The position numbers were made by a program, and so were the translations under genes. The notes under the pieces are model-generated. The model ran no database searches. It saw only the letters and a program-made list of their open reading frames with translations, and was not told the DNA's origin. 64,000 nucleotides of DNA from JAFGGG01 sp964638895. Its GTDB lineage: Bacteria; Spirochaetota; Spirochaetia; SZUA-6; RPPD01. Numbering within the stretch: position 1 is the stretch's first letter; the number at the start of each line of letters is the position of its first letter. This document shows positions 16,773 to 24,800 of this stretch, one piece after another. The DNA is taken from contig CAZWYY010000010.1 of assembly GCA_964638895.1 (NCBI GenBank), positions 1 through 64,000 on the forward strand, given 5' to 3'.

Positions 16773-17426
16773 ATGCGAAAAAAATTGATCGCGCTTTATG
16801 TATTATTCGGGCTTTTGGCGGTGTTCTCATGGGCGGAAACCTCCTTTGAGACCGGGGAAAAGCTTTTCAACCAAAACAAACCGCGGGAAGCGAAACCGGT
16901 CCTGGAAACCGCCCTCTTGCGGGACAGCAGCAACGAAAAAATCTATCTTTACTTAGGTATAATTTACGAACAACTGAACGATCCTGCTGACGCTATCGAA
17001 ATTCTGCGCCGAGGCCTCCTGGTGGCCAAAGACATTAAGGATAAACTCTATTTTGATATCGGCAACAATTATTTTAAGCAAGGCGACAACACCCTGGCCG
17101 ACAAGAACTACACCCTGGCCATTGCGGAAAACAGCGTGTTCGCCGATGCCTACCTGAACCGGGCCAATGTACGCGTGCGCATGATCAAATACCCGGAAGC
17201 CATCGATGATTACAAAACTTACCTGCGCATCAAACCCAACGCGCCGCAGCGTGAGGAGATTGAAAAACTCATACGACTGCTGCAGCAGTCGATCGATGAG
17301 CAAAAAGACCTGTTAAACAGCGTACTAAACAGCATTAAAAATGCGTCCGTTGATACCCAGACCGAGTCCGCGGGCACGGAGCAGTTCCAGAAAACGGACA
17401 ACACGGGTCTGGATATCATAGAATAA
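16773..17426 (+). CDS. Exported TPR protein
   Basis: At 217 residues it has a signal peptide (MRKKLIALYVLFGLLAVFSW, cleavage near AET). Three to four TPR units follow between about 22 and 165, such as KIYLYLGIIYEQLNDPADAI and LYFDIGNNYFKQGDNTLA. The C-terminal 50 residues are polar and probably disordered. The protein is likely periplasmic and acts as a binding scaffold, since TPRs have no enzyme activity of their own. It is the first gene of a two-gene operon, with a 15-bp gap to the next, larger TPR gene, so the two proteins may work as a pair. Confidence 0.8.
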   Translation: MRKKLIALYVLFGLLAVFSWAETSFETGEKLFNQNKPREAKPVLETALLRDSSNEKIYLYLGIIYEQLNDPADAIEILRRGLLVAKDIKDKLYFDIGNNYFKQGDNTLADKNYTLAIAENSVFADAYLNRANVRVRMIKYPEAIDDYKTYLRIKPNAPQREEIEKLIRLLQQSIDEQKDLLNSVLNSIKNASVDTQTESAGTEQFQKTDNTGLDIIE

Positions 17427-17441
17427 ACACATAAGAATGAG

Positions 17442-19250
17442 GTGTACACCATGGACAAACGCGTACTTGTTATCGGGGGCGCCGTACTCCTGATAATCCT
17501 GATTTTACTCCTGTTGTTTTTTAGCGGGGCCTTTGGCGGGGCGACCGCATCCACAAACGCGGAACGGGACAACACATTGAAACTGGCAAGGGACTACCTG
17601 AACGACGGAGAGTACCAGACCGCCCTTGATCTTATCAACGGCCTGCTGAAGACCAACTATGACGATAAAGAGGCCAGGGACCTGCGTGATGAGATCATTA
17701 AAAGAAAGAAAGATGCGGAAAGCAAGGCCCCCTCCGGCTCACAGACCACCACAATTATCCGGGAAGTGATCACGGGCGATAATGATATGAAAAGGCCCTC
17801 CTCTGAAAAACCCCAGGTTGAAATTCCGGAGAACGCCACATCCCAGGAAAAAGAACGCCTGAACAAGATCCGCGACCTGCTTACCAGGGGCATCAAGCAG
17901 ATGGACAACTCGCAGTATGACGCGGCCCGCGGCTCGTTCAATGAGGCCCTGCAGATCGATCCCAAACTGGGCGAGGCCTATGCCCGCATCGGCCAGGCCT
18001 ACCTGGAAGAGAACCCGGACAATCATGACAACATCCAGCAGGCGCTGGAGAACTCCCGCAAGGCCATCGCTTATGACCCTGATCTTTCCCTGCCGCATTT
18101 TACCCTGGGGCAGATTTACGAGAAGGAAAAACAGTGGGACAATGCGGAAAAGGAGTACGCGGAGGCGTCGCGCCTGAATCCCCAGGACTATCTGGCCCTG
18201 TACAAGCTGGGAAACATTCAGTACCGGCTGGGCAAGTACGCCAAAGCCGTCCAGTCCTATTCCAGTTGTATCCACATCAAGTCCGATTTTTATAAGGCCT
18301 ACTACAACAAGGGCGTGGCCCAGATACAGCTTAACGATACGTCGGGCGCCGTGCAGTCCTTAAAGGGCCTGCTTGCCCTTAAGGCCGACCACGCCTATGG
18401 GCACTTTCAGCTGGCCGCGCTTTATGAGAAGTCCGGCAACCTGGCGGCCGCGGTGGACGAATACAAAAAGGCCGTATCCTATGCCCCTGATGAGGCCGAT
18501 TTCCAGCGCAGGCTCTCCGGGGCCCTGATCGCCCAGGGCAGGTACGCCGAGGCCGAGACCGTACTGACCAAGGTGCTGAACATCGATCCCAACAACCCGG
18601 TTTCCAACTTCAATATGGCGAACCTGAAACTTCGCACGGGTAAATACAGCGATGCCCTTGGGTACGCGGAGAAGTCATACCTTATAAGCTCCAACACCAA
18701 GGAGTACGCCTACACCCTGGGACTGATAAACGAGAAATTAAAGCGTACGGACGACGCCATCAACTATTATAAAAAGGCCATCCAGCTTGACTCATCCTAT
18801 ATCCTCCCCCTGATCAACCTGGGAAAGCTGTATGATGATAACGGGCTGTATGACGACGCCCTGCCCTACCTGAAAAAGGCCTTCTCCCGTGATCCCAACT
18901 CTTACCTGGCCAACAACAACCTGGGAACCGTGTACCTTCATAAAAAAATCTACCCGGATGCGATCACCCATTTAAGTAAGGCGGTGAGCCTGCAGCCGCA
19001 GGACACGCTGGCGCGGTACAACCTGGGTCTGGCCTACCTTGAATCGGGGAATAACATGGAGGCAAAAAAAACCTTTTCCGACCTGTTTTCGGTGGACCCC
19101 AACTACTGGGACGCGTATTACCAGTACGGGCTTTTACTTATCAAGGAGGGAGACACGGCCCACGCCAAGGAAATTTTGTCCGCGCTTATCAATAAGAACC
19201 CGAACTACGGCAGGAAGGCCGAGGTGGAGGAAATTCTGCGCGGGCTGTGA
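17442..19250 (+). CDS. Membrane-anchored multi-TPR protein
   Basis: The 602-aa protein has one N-terminal membrane segment (residues 7-27, VIGGAVLLIILILLLLFFSG). A TPR-like hairpin (about 40-80) and a charged linker (80-140) precede roughly twelve tandem TPRs running to the C-terminus. Clear units are PHFTLGQIYEKEKQWDNAEK, YLALYKLGNIQYRLGKYAKA and AYTLGLINEKLKRTDDAINY. The long superhelix would offer a large protein-binding surface, on the outer side of the inner membrane if the anchor is N-in. GAGGTG lies seven bases before the ATG. It is the second gene after the exported TPR protein and converges with mutL. Confidence 0.85.
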   Translation: MYTMDKRVLVIGGAVLLIILILLLLFFSGAFGGATASTNAERDNTLKLARDYLNDGEYQTALDLINGLLKTNYDDKEARDLRDEIIKRKKDAESKAPSGSQTTTIIREVITGDNDMKRPSSEKPQVEIPENATSQEKERLNKIRDLLTRGIKQMDNSQYDAARGSFNEALQIDPKLGEAYARIGQAYLEENPDNHDNIQQALENSRKAIAYDPDLSLPHFTLGQIYEKEKQWDNAEKEYAEASRLNPQDYLALYKLGNIQYRLGKYAKAVQSYSSCIHIKSDFYKAYYNKGVAQIQLNDTSGAVQSLKGLLALKADHAYGHFQLAALYEKSGNLAAAVDEYKKAVSYAPDEADFQRRLSGALIAQGRYAEAETVLTKVLNIDPNNPVSNFNMANLKLRTGKYSDALGYAEKSYLISSNTKEYAYTLGLINEKLKRTDDAINYYKKAIQLDSSYILPLINLGKLYDDNGLYDDALPYLKKAFSRDPNSYLANNNLGTVYLHKKIYPDAITHLSKAVSLQPQDTLARYNLGLAYLESGNNMEAKKTFSDLFSVDPNYWDAYYQYGLLLIKEGDTAHAKEILSALINKNPNYGRKAEVEEILRGL

Positions 19251-19323
19251 CGCGCACCCGGCGTTACCTGTTTAGCGGTAGTGAAGAGCCTGCATCATGT
19301 ATAGTGAACGCCCTTCGTGGAGG

Positions 19324-21051
19324 TCATAACGATCGGCCCGTCAGCTTGAAAAGATCGCTTTTCTTTAAGGAATAATAGATGGGTCTACCGTGCGGGCAGC
19401 GCGGGTTTTCAAGCGCAAGCACACCCTTCATAAGCTGGGTCGCGGTCAGCTCATCCAGATCCTGGCCTTCCTTTATTGCCAGGCGGCAGGCGGCACGCGC
19501 GTACAGCCCGTCCGCAAGATCACTGCCTCCCCCAAGACCCTTTAAAAACTCAATCAGCTCGCTTTCGGGCAGGGCCTGAAGGCTCTGGGGCAGGGTTTTT
19601 AACTCGAACGTTGATCGGCCGACTTTTTCCACGATAATTCCTGCTTCCCGGAGCTCCGCGCTGTTCCTTATAATCAGTTCGCCTTCCTCCGGTTCGGCCT
19701 CAAAGCAGACGGGAAAAAGCAGCTCATCCGCGCCGCGCGGTTCGTGTTTGATTTTTTCAAAGAGCAGGCGCTCGTGGGCCGCGTGCTGGTCCACAAAATA
19801 GACAAGATCACCCAATGCAAACACCAGAAACACACGCCATAACTGGCCCAGGTAGCGCGGTGCGGTTTCCACGCCTACGCCGGCCCCTGTTTGTGCCTCA
19901 GCGTTTACATTCTGGTCATGCGCCTCTGCGGCCGCCGTGATGGCCTCCCACGCGGGCGGAGAAAAGCGTGTCTGCTGCGCCGGGAACTGCAGTAGAGGCG
20001 CGGGAAACCGGACGGCGGCAGGCGCCACCCGCCCGGTACCGGCGCTTGTCAGGAGGTTTCTGATGGCCGTTACCAATGTTTGATGAATGAGAGGCAGGTT
20101 CTTCAGGCGAACCTCTTTTTTGGCGGGGTGAATGTTAAAATCCGCAAGCAAGGGATCAACATCCAGAAACACAAAGCATATCGGGAATAACCCTCCGGGT
20201 AAAAATTGATTAAACCCGTATTCCACGGCCTGCATAAGCGAGTATTCATAAATGCGCCTGTTATTGACGAACAACTGGATATGCTTCCTGTCCTTACGAT
20301 AAAGTTCGGGAGCTGCGCAGACCAATTTCAGGGAAAAGCCATGAGCCTCTGCGCCGGTTTCCAGGAAAAGATCTTCGTGTTCACCGTACGCATAGGCACG
20401 GGTCACCCTCTCTTTTAGCGATGATTTTTCCAGAAAAATCTTCAACACACCGTCAAGATACAACCTGAAGCTTACCGGGGGAAAGGGCAGCGCCTTGTCA
20501 AGGAATATCGCCTTGCACATGGTCGTTTCGGCAGAGGTTCTTTTCAGGAATTTTTTTCTGGCCGGCATGTTGAAAAAAAGGTGTGATACCTCGGCGGCGG
20601 TTCCCGTCACACCCCGGTACGGTTCAAAGGAAACCGGCTTCCCGCCCTGAACAACAAGGCGGTACGCCCGCCCCTGTCCGGAGGACGGCGCGCTTACTAT
20701 TTCCAGCCTGGCGCAGGCGGCCATACTGGAAAGCGCCTCCCCGCGAAAACCCAGGGTGCTCAGTGTTTCCAGATCGGCAAGGTCGCTGATCTTGGAGGTG
20801 GCATGGGGAAGGTAACACAGCCGCAAATCGGCGGACGACATGCCGCTTCCGTTGTCGGTTACCCTGATCGAGTCCGCGCCGCCGTTTTTCAGGTACACGG
20901 AGATTTCCCGGGCACCGGCGTCGATGGCATTGTCCAAAAGTTCCCTGACCACGGAAAACGGCCGCTCGATAATCTCGCCGGCCGCTATTCTTCGTGAGAC
21001 CTCATCCCTCAAAATCCGTATGGTTTGGGGGTCCTGTATACTTTTATCCAC
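19324..21051 (-). CDS. mutL: DNA mismatch repair protein MutL (endonuclease type)
   Basis: The 575-aa protein has the GHKL ATPase region (residues 1-330), with ELLDNAIDAGA, VTDNGSGM and TLGFRGEALSS in order. A short linker and a C-terminal dimerisation domain follow. The endonuclease motif DQHAAHERLLFE fits DQHA(x)2E(x)4E, and the supporting motifs ACRLAIKEG and CPHGRPIYYS are present. This MutL should nick the unmethylated strand itself, as in bacteria without MutH. The start is a GTG at 21051, one base after the upstream stop codon, so translation is likely coupled to the preceding barrel gene. It is the last gene of an outer-membrane-protein operon, an unusual place for mutL. Confidence 0.97.
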   Translation of the reverse strand: MDKSIQDPQTIRILRDEVSRRIAAGEIIERPFSVVRELLDNAIDAGAREISVYLKNGGADSIRVTDNGSGMSSADLRLCYLPHATSKISDLADLETLSTLGFRGEALSSMAACARLEIVSAPSSGQGRAYRLVVQGGKPVSFEPYRGVTGTAAEVSHLFFNMPARKKFLKRTSAETTMCKAIFLDKALPFPPVSFRLYLDGVLKIFLEKSSLKERVTRAYAYGEHEDLFLETGAEAHGFSLKLVCAAPELYRKDRKHIQLFVNNRRIYEYSLMQAVEYGFNQFLPGGLFPICFVFLDVDPLLADFNIHPAKKEVRLKNLPLIHQTLVTAIRNLLTSAGTGRVAPAAVRFPAPLLQFPAQQTRFSPPAWEAITAAAEAHDQNVNAEAQTGAGVGVETAPRYLGQLWRVFLVFALGDLVYFVDQHAAHERLLFEKIKHEPRGADELLFPVCFEAEPEEGELIIRNSAELREAGIIVEKVGRSTFELKTLPQSLQALPESELIEFLKGLGGGSDLADGLYARAACRLAIKEGQDLDELTATQLMKGVLALENPRCPHGRPIYYSLKKSDLFKLTGRSL

Positions 21052-21052
21052 A

Positions 21053-23242
21053 CTAAAAACTTATCTGTGTTTCAAAACTTATTGTAGTAGCCATACGGGG
21101 CCTTCCGCTTCCGTCATACACTATGTCACCGGTATCCGGATCACGCCGCAACGCTGTCGTCAGGTAAAAAATCAGATGAACGTTCTCCGTAAGCGGATAT
21201 CCCACCATGGTCTTCACTACCGTATTTTCATCAAACAGGTTTAGATCGTTCTTTTTCCCTTCCGTGATAGTGTTTATAAAGCGCGTACGCTCATATGAAA
21301 CTTGGAAGTAGATGCCCACTACGGGGATCACGCCCGGCTCCAGCGTAAAGCTGAGCAGCAGGTAATCGTCTTCACCAAACTCCACGCCGCCTTCACTCAG
21401 GTTAAGGGGCAGCAGATACCCTGCGGTAAAGGAAAGCACGTTTTCCCATGTATATGTTCCCTCACCGTAGATACCGAGGGTGGCCGGCGGGTTTGCGGTT
21501 GAACTCAGATAATTAATCACCTCCCCTACGTATTGTCCGCGCAAGCGGTCGTATACGGCATTATAAAAATCGGGTTTGAAAATGCCGGTGGAATACCGGC
21601 CCTCAAGCCGCCAATCGAACTCACTCACGTTACCTAAAAGACCGGCGGCGATTCCGTAATTGCTCACGGTTTCTTCCCCGTCCGGTCCGTGCCAGACGGC
21701 GTCGGTGGCGAACCCGCTTTCGATGCCCGCTACCGACTCCCTGAAATAGGGCATCATAGCGGCCACATCGGCGAAAAGCACCAATCCGAACAAATCATTC
21801 TCCACCAAAGGAAATTCAGTATCCAACCCTGCGCTGAGGAACATTGGGTCTCCTGTCATAATGGCTGGGGTGGATCCCTCCAGGGCGTCCGCCGGGTTGA
21901 AATCAACCACACCGCTTACGCCGAAGGCAAGCGGAAAACTTTTCCCCGCCGGGCGTATATACAACCGGGTGCCCACTATTTCAGGTGTTCCGCGTACGGC
22001 CTGTGCCAGGTCATTGCACATCAGTTCAAAGCCCACGGTATCAAAATCCATCCCCATGTTGAACCCCAACTTGCGTATGGCGGGAAAATCGGCGTCATTA
22101 GCGTAGTTCCGCATGATCAGCCCGTGGCCGATGGTGATATCGTTCAGGTTGCCCAGCTTGATGAAGAAATCATCGCGCAGCTCCCCGTATTCCAGGCTCT
22201 TTATTTTTAGTAGCAGGTCCGCGAAAATATCACCGATCCTCCCGGCCAGGTCATCCGCATACTTGGGATCGAACCCGAAAGACCATTCATTATTACCGTC
22301 AGGCTGATACCAGTCTTCGGGATCAAACATGTTGGATTGGTAGATTATGGGCAGGTAGAGTACAAGCCTGAAGTCATCGAATTTTATTACGGGCTGTAGA
22401 ATGGCCTTGGCATAGGTCACGTCCCCGATGGTAATCGTGCCGATCTCCATACCCAGCATTTTTCTCAGCGCCTTTATCCACTCGGGCTCCTCCTGGCCTG
22501 TTGCGCCTTCCGGCCCCTCACCCTCACCGGTCGGTTGGGTGATCTCGCCGGCGGGAATGTGCCCGGGCACCTGGGCCGGGTCAAGTTTTTTAAACTCGAG
22601 CCCGCGCAAAAACTCCTTCCGCAAATCGGGGGTCATGGCACCGGGCTTGAAAAGATCCGCGGCCGTGTCCGCCCATTGCCCTGTCTTCAAAGTGATTTTG
22701 CCCAGTTCCTCCTGAGAAAACGGATCAACCTTGGTAACGTCGACTATGCCCGAGAATACAAATACCTTGGCCGCGATGTTACCGCTTACGCTCTCATCAT
22801 ACAGGGCTTCCATGCCCGTGTCCGTACCCCTGACGCCGCAGATGGCGGTACGCGTACGCAGGCGGTAGCGCTCCTCACCGCTGGCCCTGGCCGCCACCGT
22901 CCTGAACTTTCCCACGTAAAGCTCAAACGAGGTTTCGGGCGCCCCTTCAACCCCCTGGATCGACGCAATCGTGAAATTTGTATTCTCATTTATACGGATG
23001 ATCGTACCGTTTTTCAGTTGCAGCTCCATGTAATCACCGGCCTCGGTGATGATTGTGGCGCCCACAGGTATCTGGTCTCCTATGGCAAGCTTGGCACCGG
23101 CCACCTCGATGCCGTCGGCGTAGCGAACCTTTAATCCGCCGCTTGCGTTTTCAAAATACGCGAGCTGCGGCGCCTGGGCGAACATCGTACCGCCCGCAGA
23201 TATAATCAAAAGAATGAATGCAATAAAACCGGTTGTTTTCAT
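21053..23242 (-). CDS. FecR-domain protein fused to an outer-membrane beta-barrel
   Basis: The 729-aa protein has a signal peptide (residues 1-22, ending MFAQA). A FecR domain follows (about 45-190) with QIPVGATIITEAGDYMEL and RTAICGVRGTDTG as typical stretches, then a Pro/Gly/Glu-rich linker (225-255). The second half (about 265-729) alternates beta-strand-like segments and ends TISFETQISF, a BAM-type C-terminus. The barrel part shares a recognisable stretch with the next upstream gene: IKLGNLNDITIGHGLIMRNY (361-380) against IKFGSIDNNVLGNGYIMGNY. FecR domains usually sense in the periplasm, so a sensor or structural domain here hangs from a barrel. GGAGG lies before the ATG. Confidence 0.8.
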   Translation of the reverse strand: MKTTGFIAFILLIISAGGTMFAQAPQLAYFENASGGLKVRYADGIEVAGAKLAIGDQIPVGATIITEAGDYMELQLKNGTIIRINENTNFTIASIQGVEGAPETSFELYVGKFRTVAARASGEERYRLRTRTAICGVRGTDTGMEALYDESVSGNIAAKVFVFSGIVDVTKVDPFSQEELGKITLKTGQWADTAADLFKPGAMTPDLRKEFLRGLEFKKLDPAQVPGHIPAGEITQPTGEGEGPEGATGQEEPEWIKALRKMLGMEIGTITIGDVTYAKAILQPVIKFDDFRLVLYLPIIYQSNMFDPEDWYQPDGNNEWSFGFDPKYADDLAGRIGDIFADLLLKIKSLEYGELRDDFFIKLGNLNDITIGHGLIMRNYANDADFPAIRKLGFNMGMDFDTVGFELMCNDLAQAVRGTPEIVGTRLYIRPAGKSFPLAFGVSGVVDFNPADALEGSTPAIMTGDPMFLSAGLDTEFPLVENDLFGLVLFADVAAMMPYFRESVAGIESGFATDAVWHGPDGEETVSNYGIAAGLLGNVSEFDWRLEGRYSTGIFKPDFYNAVYDRLRGQYVGEVINYLSSTANPPATLGIYGEGTYTWENVLSFTAGYLLPLNLSEGGVEFGEDDYLLLSFTLEPGVIPVVGIYFQVSYERTRFINTITEGKKNDLNLFDENTVVKTMVGYPLTENVHLIFYLTTALRRDPDTGDIVYDGSGRPRMATTISFETQISF

Positions 23243-23260
23243 AGTCCGCTTTCCTCCCGC

Positions 23261-24670
23261 CTACAATGGTAATGTCAGGGCGCACTCCAAACCGGAGGTC
23301 ACCTGCCACTTGTCTTCACCGGCGCCCGCGTCGGGCACATACCGTATCTCATAAAGCAGGGTAATCATGGCCGGGCCCATGGTATAATGGATTTTTATGG
23401 TGGTAAGCGCGTCCTCCGCGTTGAACAAATCCGCAAAGAACCCGTCCCTGCGTCCCAACATGGCCTTATCGTACAACATGTCCACGCTCAATCCCGGGAC
23501 CAACCCCTGCTCCAGGGTAAGTATTGCGCGCAAATGCGGATATTTTATATAGTCCATGTCCACATCGGTCAATGGCCCCTCCAGGGACACCTGGAAGAAC
23601 AGGATGCTTGCGATTTCCACACCCAGTCCCGCGTACCACCCCATGTACGATTCGATACCGCCTTCTTTCACCAGCCAGAACTTGTCCGCCCGCGACAGGT
23701 CGTAGGTCCGGTCAAAATACACGGGGATAAAATTATCGCCGTTGACGCGAAGCTGGGCCGTATAAATAAAAAGGTCTATCACCTTGCCGCCCACCCCTAC
23801 CATGGCACCGGTGGCCTTAAAATCGTCAAGCAATACCAGGTCGCCGAACACTGAAAACGTCACGGGCTGCTGGGTCACGATGGGCTGCTTGAAATCCACG
23901 CCGAAAGCGTTTATGGAGTGCTCATCATCGGGATCGAAACCCAATAATGTTTCATAGGCGTCGTCAACGTACTTAAAGGGGTCACGATCCATGACAAAGG
24001 TCATTCCCAACTCCAGCATGTTCAGTGTGGGGATGTCGGTAAGGCCGAACGGTCGGGCGAACAGCCTTGCGCCGAAAAGATCAAGGGCGGCCACGTCATC
24101 CGTCATGGTCTCCAAACCGATCAAGGGAAAGCCGAACAGGCGTCCGTCCATGTCGAAATTAAGCCCCAGAATCCGCCTTTCCGGTAAAAACAAGGTATTA
24201 TCGTAATTCCCCATGATGTACCCGTTGCCCAGCACGTTATTGTCGATAGAACCGAACTTAATATAAAGAGGATCGCCCTTCCGCGCCCAGCGCACATAAC
24301 GTATTTTGGAGAATATAACGTCAAGGATGGTTTGGTCTCCGGAGGGGATCCAATCCTCCTCCCTTACCTGAAACTCGCCCTCCACAAAACGGAAGTGCAG
24401 GTAAAAATCCAACCCCACCCCCAGGTCTCCATAGGAAAAATCAGGGAAGAGGCCCAGTTTCTGGTAGGTCTCGGCATTTCCCTCGTCATCCTCGCCGAAC
24501 GAGGCCTGCCCGAATTGTAGTCCCAGGGAAAAGCCGAACTGCGGGCCCTGTTCCGACGGCCCCGGCTCGGGTTCCGCCGGTGGAGCTGCCGGTTCCTGCG
24601 CAAAGGCCGCGGTTCCCCATAAGCAGATAATCACGACACAGAGAACCACCCGGTGAACAAGTTGCCTCAT
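23261..24670 (-). CDS. Outer-membrane beta-barrel protein, paralogue of the FecR-fused barrel
   Basis: At 469 residues it has a signal peptide (cleavage near AFAQE), a short Pro/Glu-rich spacer (26-42), and a barrel that ends LECALTLPL. Residues 136-208 align by eye with residues 361-433 of the neighbouring FecR-fused protein, including the shared GNGYIMGNY/GHGLIMRNY core. The two are therefore tandem relatives, one with and one without the sensor domain. The function is unknown; a structural or transport role in the outer membrane is likely. A strong AAGGAGGAGCTT site precedes the ATG, and a good promoter pair lies just upstream. The next gene follows after 18 bp. Confidence 0.75.
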   Translation of the reverse strand: MRQLVHRVVLCVVIICLWGTAAFAQEPAAPPAEPEPGPSEQGPQFGFSLGLQFGQASFGEDDEGNAETYQKLGLFPDFSYGDLGVGLDFYLHFRFVEGEFQVREEDWIPSGDQTILDVIFSKIRYVRWARKGDPLYIKFGSIDNNVLGNGYIMGNYDNTLFLPERRILGLNFDMDGRLFGFPLIGLETMTDDVAALDLFGARLFARPFGLTDIPTLNMLELGMTFVMDRDPFKYVDDAYETLLGFDPDDEHSINAFGVDFKQPIVTQQPVTFSVFGDLVLLDDFKATGAMVGVGGKVIDLFIYTAQLRVNGDNFIPVYFDRTYDLSRADKFWLVKEGGIESYMGWYAGLGVEIASILFFQVSLEGPLTDVDMDYIKYPHLRAILTLEQGLVPGLSVDMLYDKAMLGRRDGFFADLFNAEDALTTIKIHYTMGPAMITLLYEIRYVPDAGAGEDKWQVTSGLECALTLPL

Positions 24671-24696
24671 AAGCTCCTCCTTATATTGCAGGTTTA

Positions 24697-24724
24697 ATTA
24701 TATACCATAGAAAGAAAAAAACAA
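24697..24724 (-). promoter_or_regulatory. Promoter for the barrel/FecR/mutL transcript
   Basis: On the minus strand TTGTTT (24719-24724), 16 bases and a perfect TATAAT (24697-24702) lie 27 bases before the ATG at 24670. The -35 element touches the hairpin that may end the upstream transcript. Confidence 0.6.
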
Positions 24725-24748
24725 GCCGTAAACGGTAAAATCGCGGCT
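24714..24748 (-). terminator. Probable intrinsic terminator after the giant surface-protein gene
   Basis: On the minus strand AGCCG (complement of 24744-24748) can pair with CGGCT (complement of 24724-24728). It is followed by TG and a T-run (24714-24721). The stem is short, with a 15-base loop. It lies 53 bases past the stop of the giant gene and overlaps the next promoter. Confidence 0.4.
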
Positions 24749-24800
24749 CCCATGGTGAAGTTTTGCTCGCACATGAGGGCACAAATTCGGCATCTCACGG

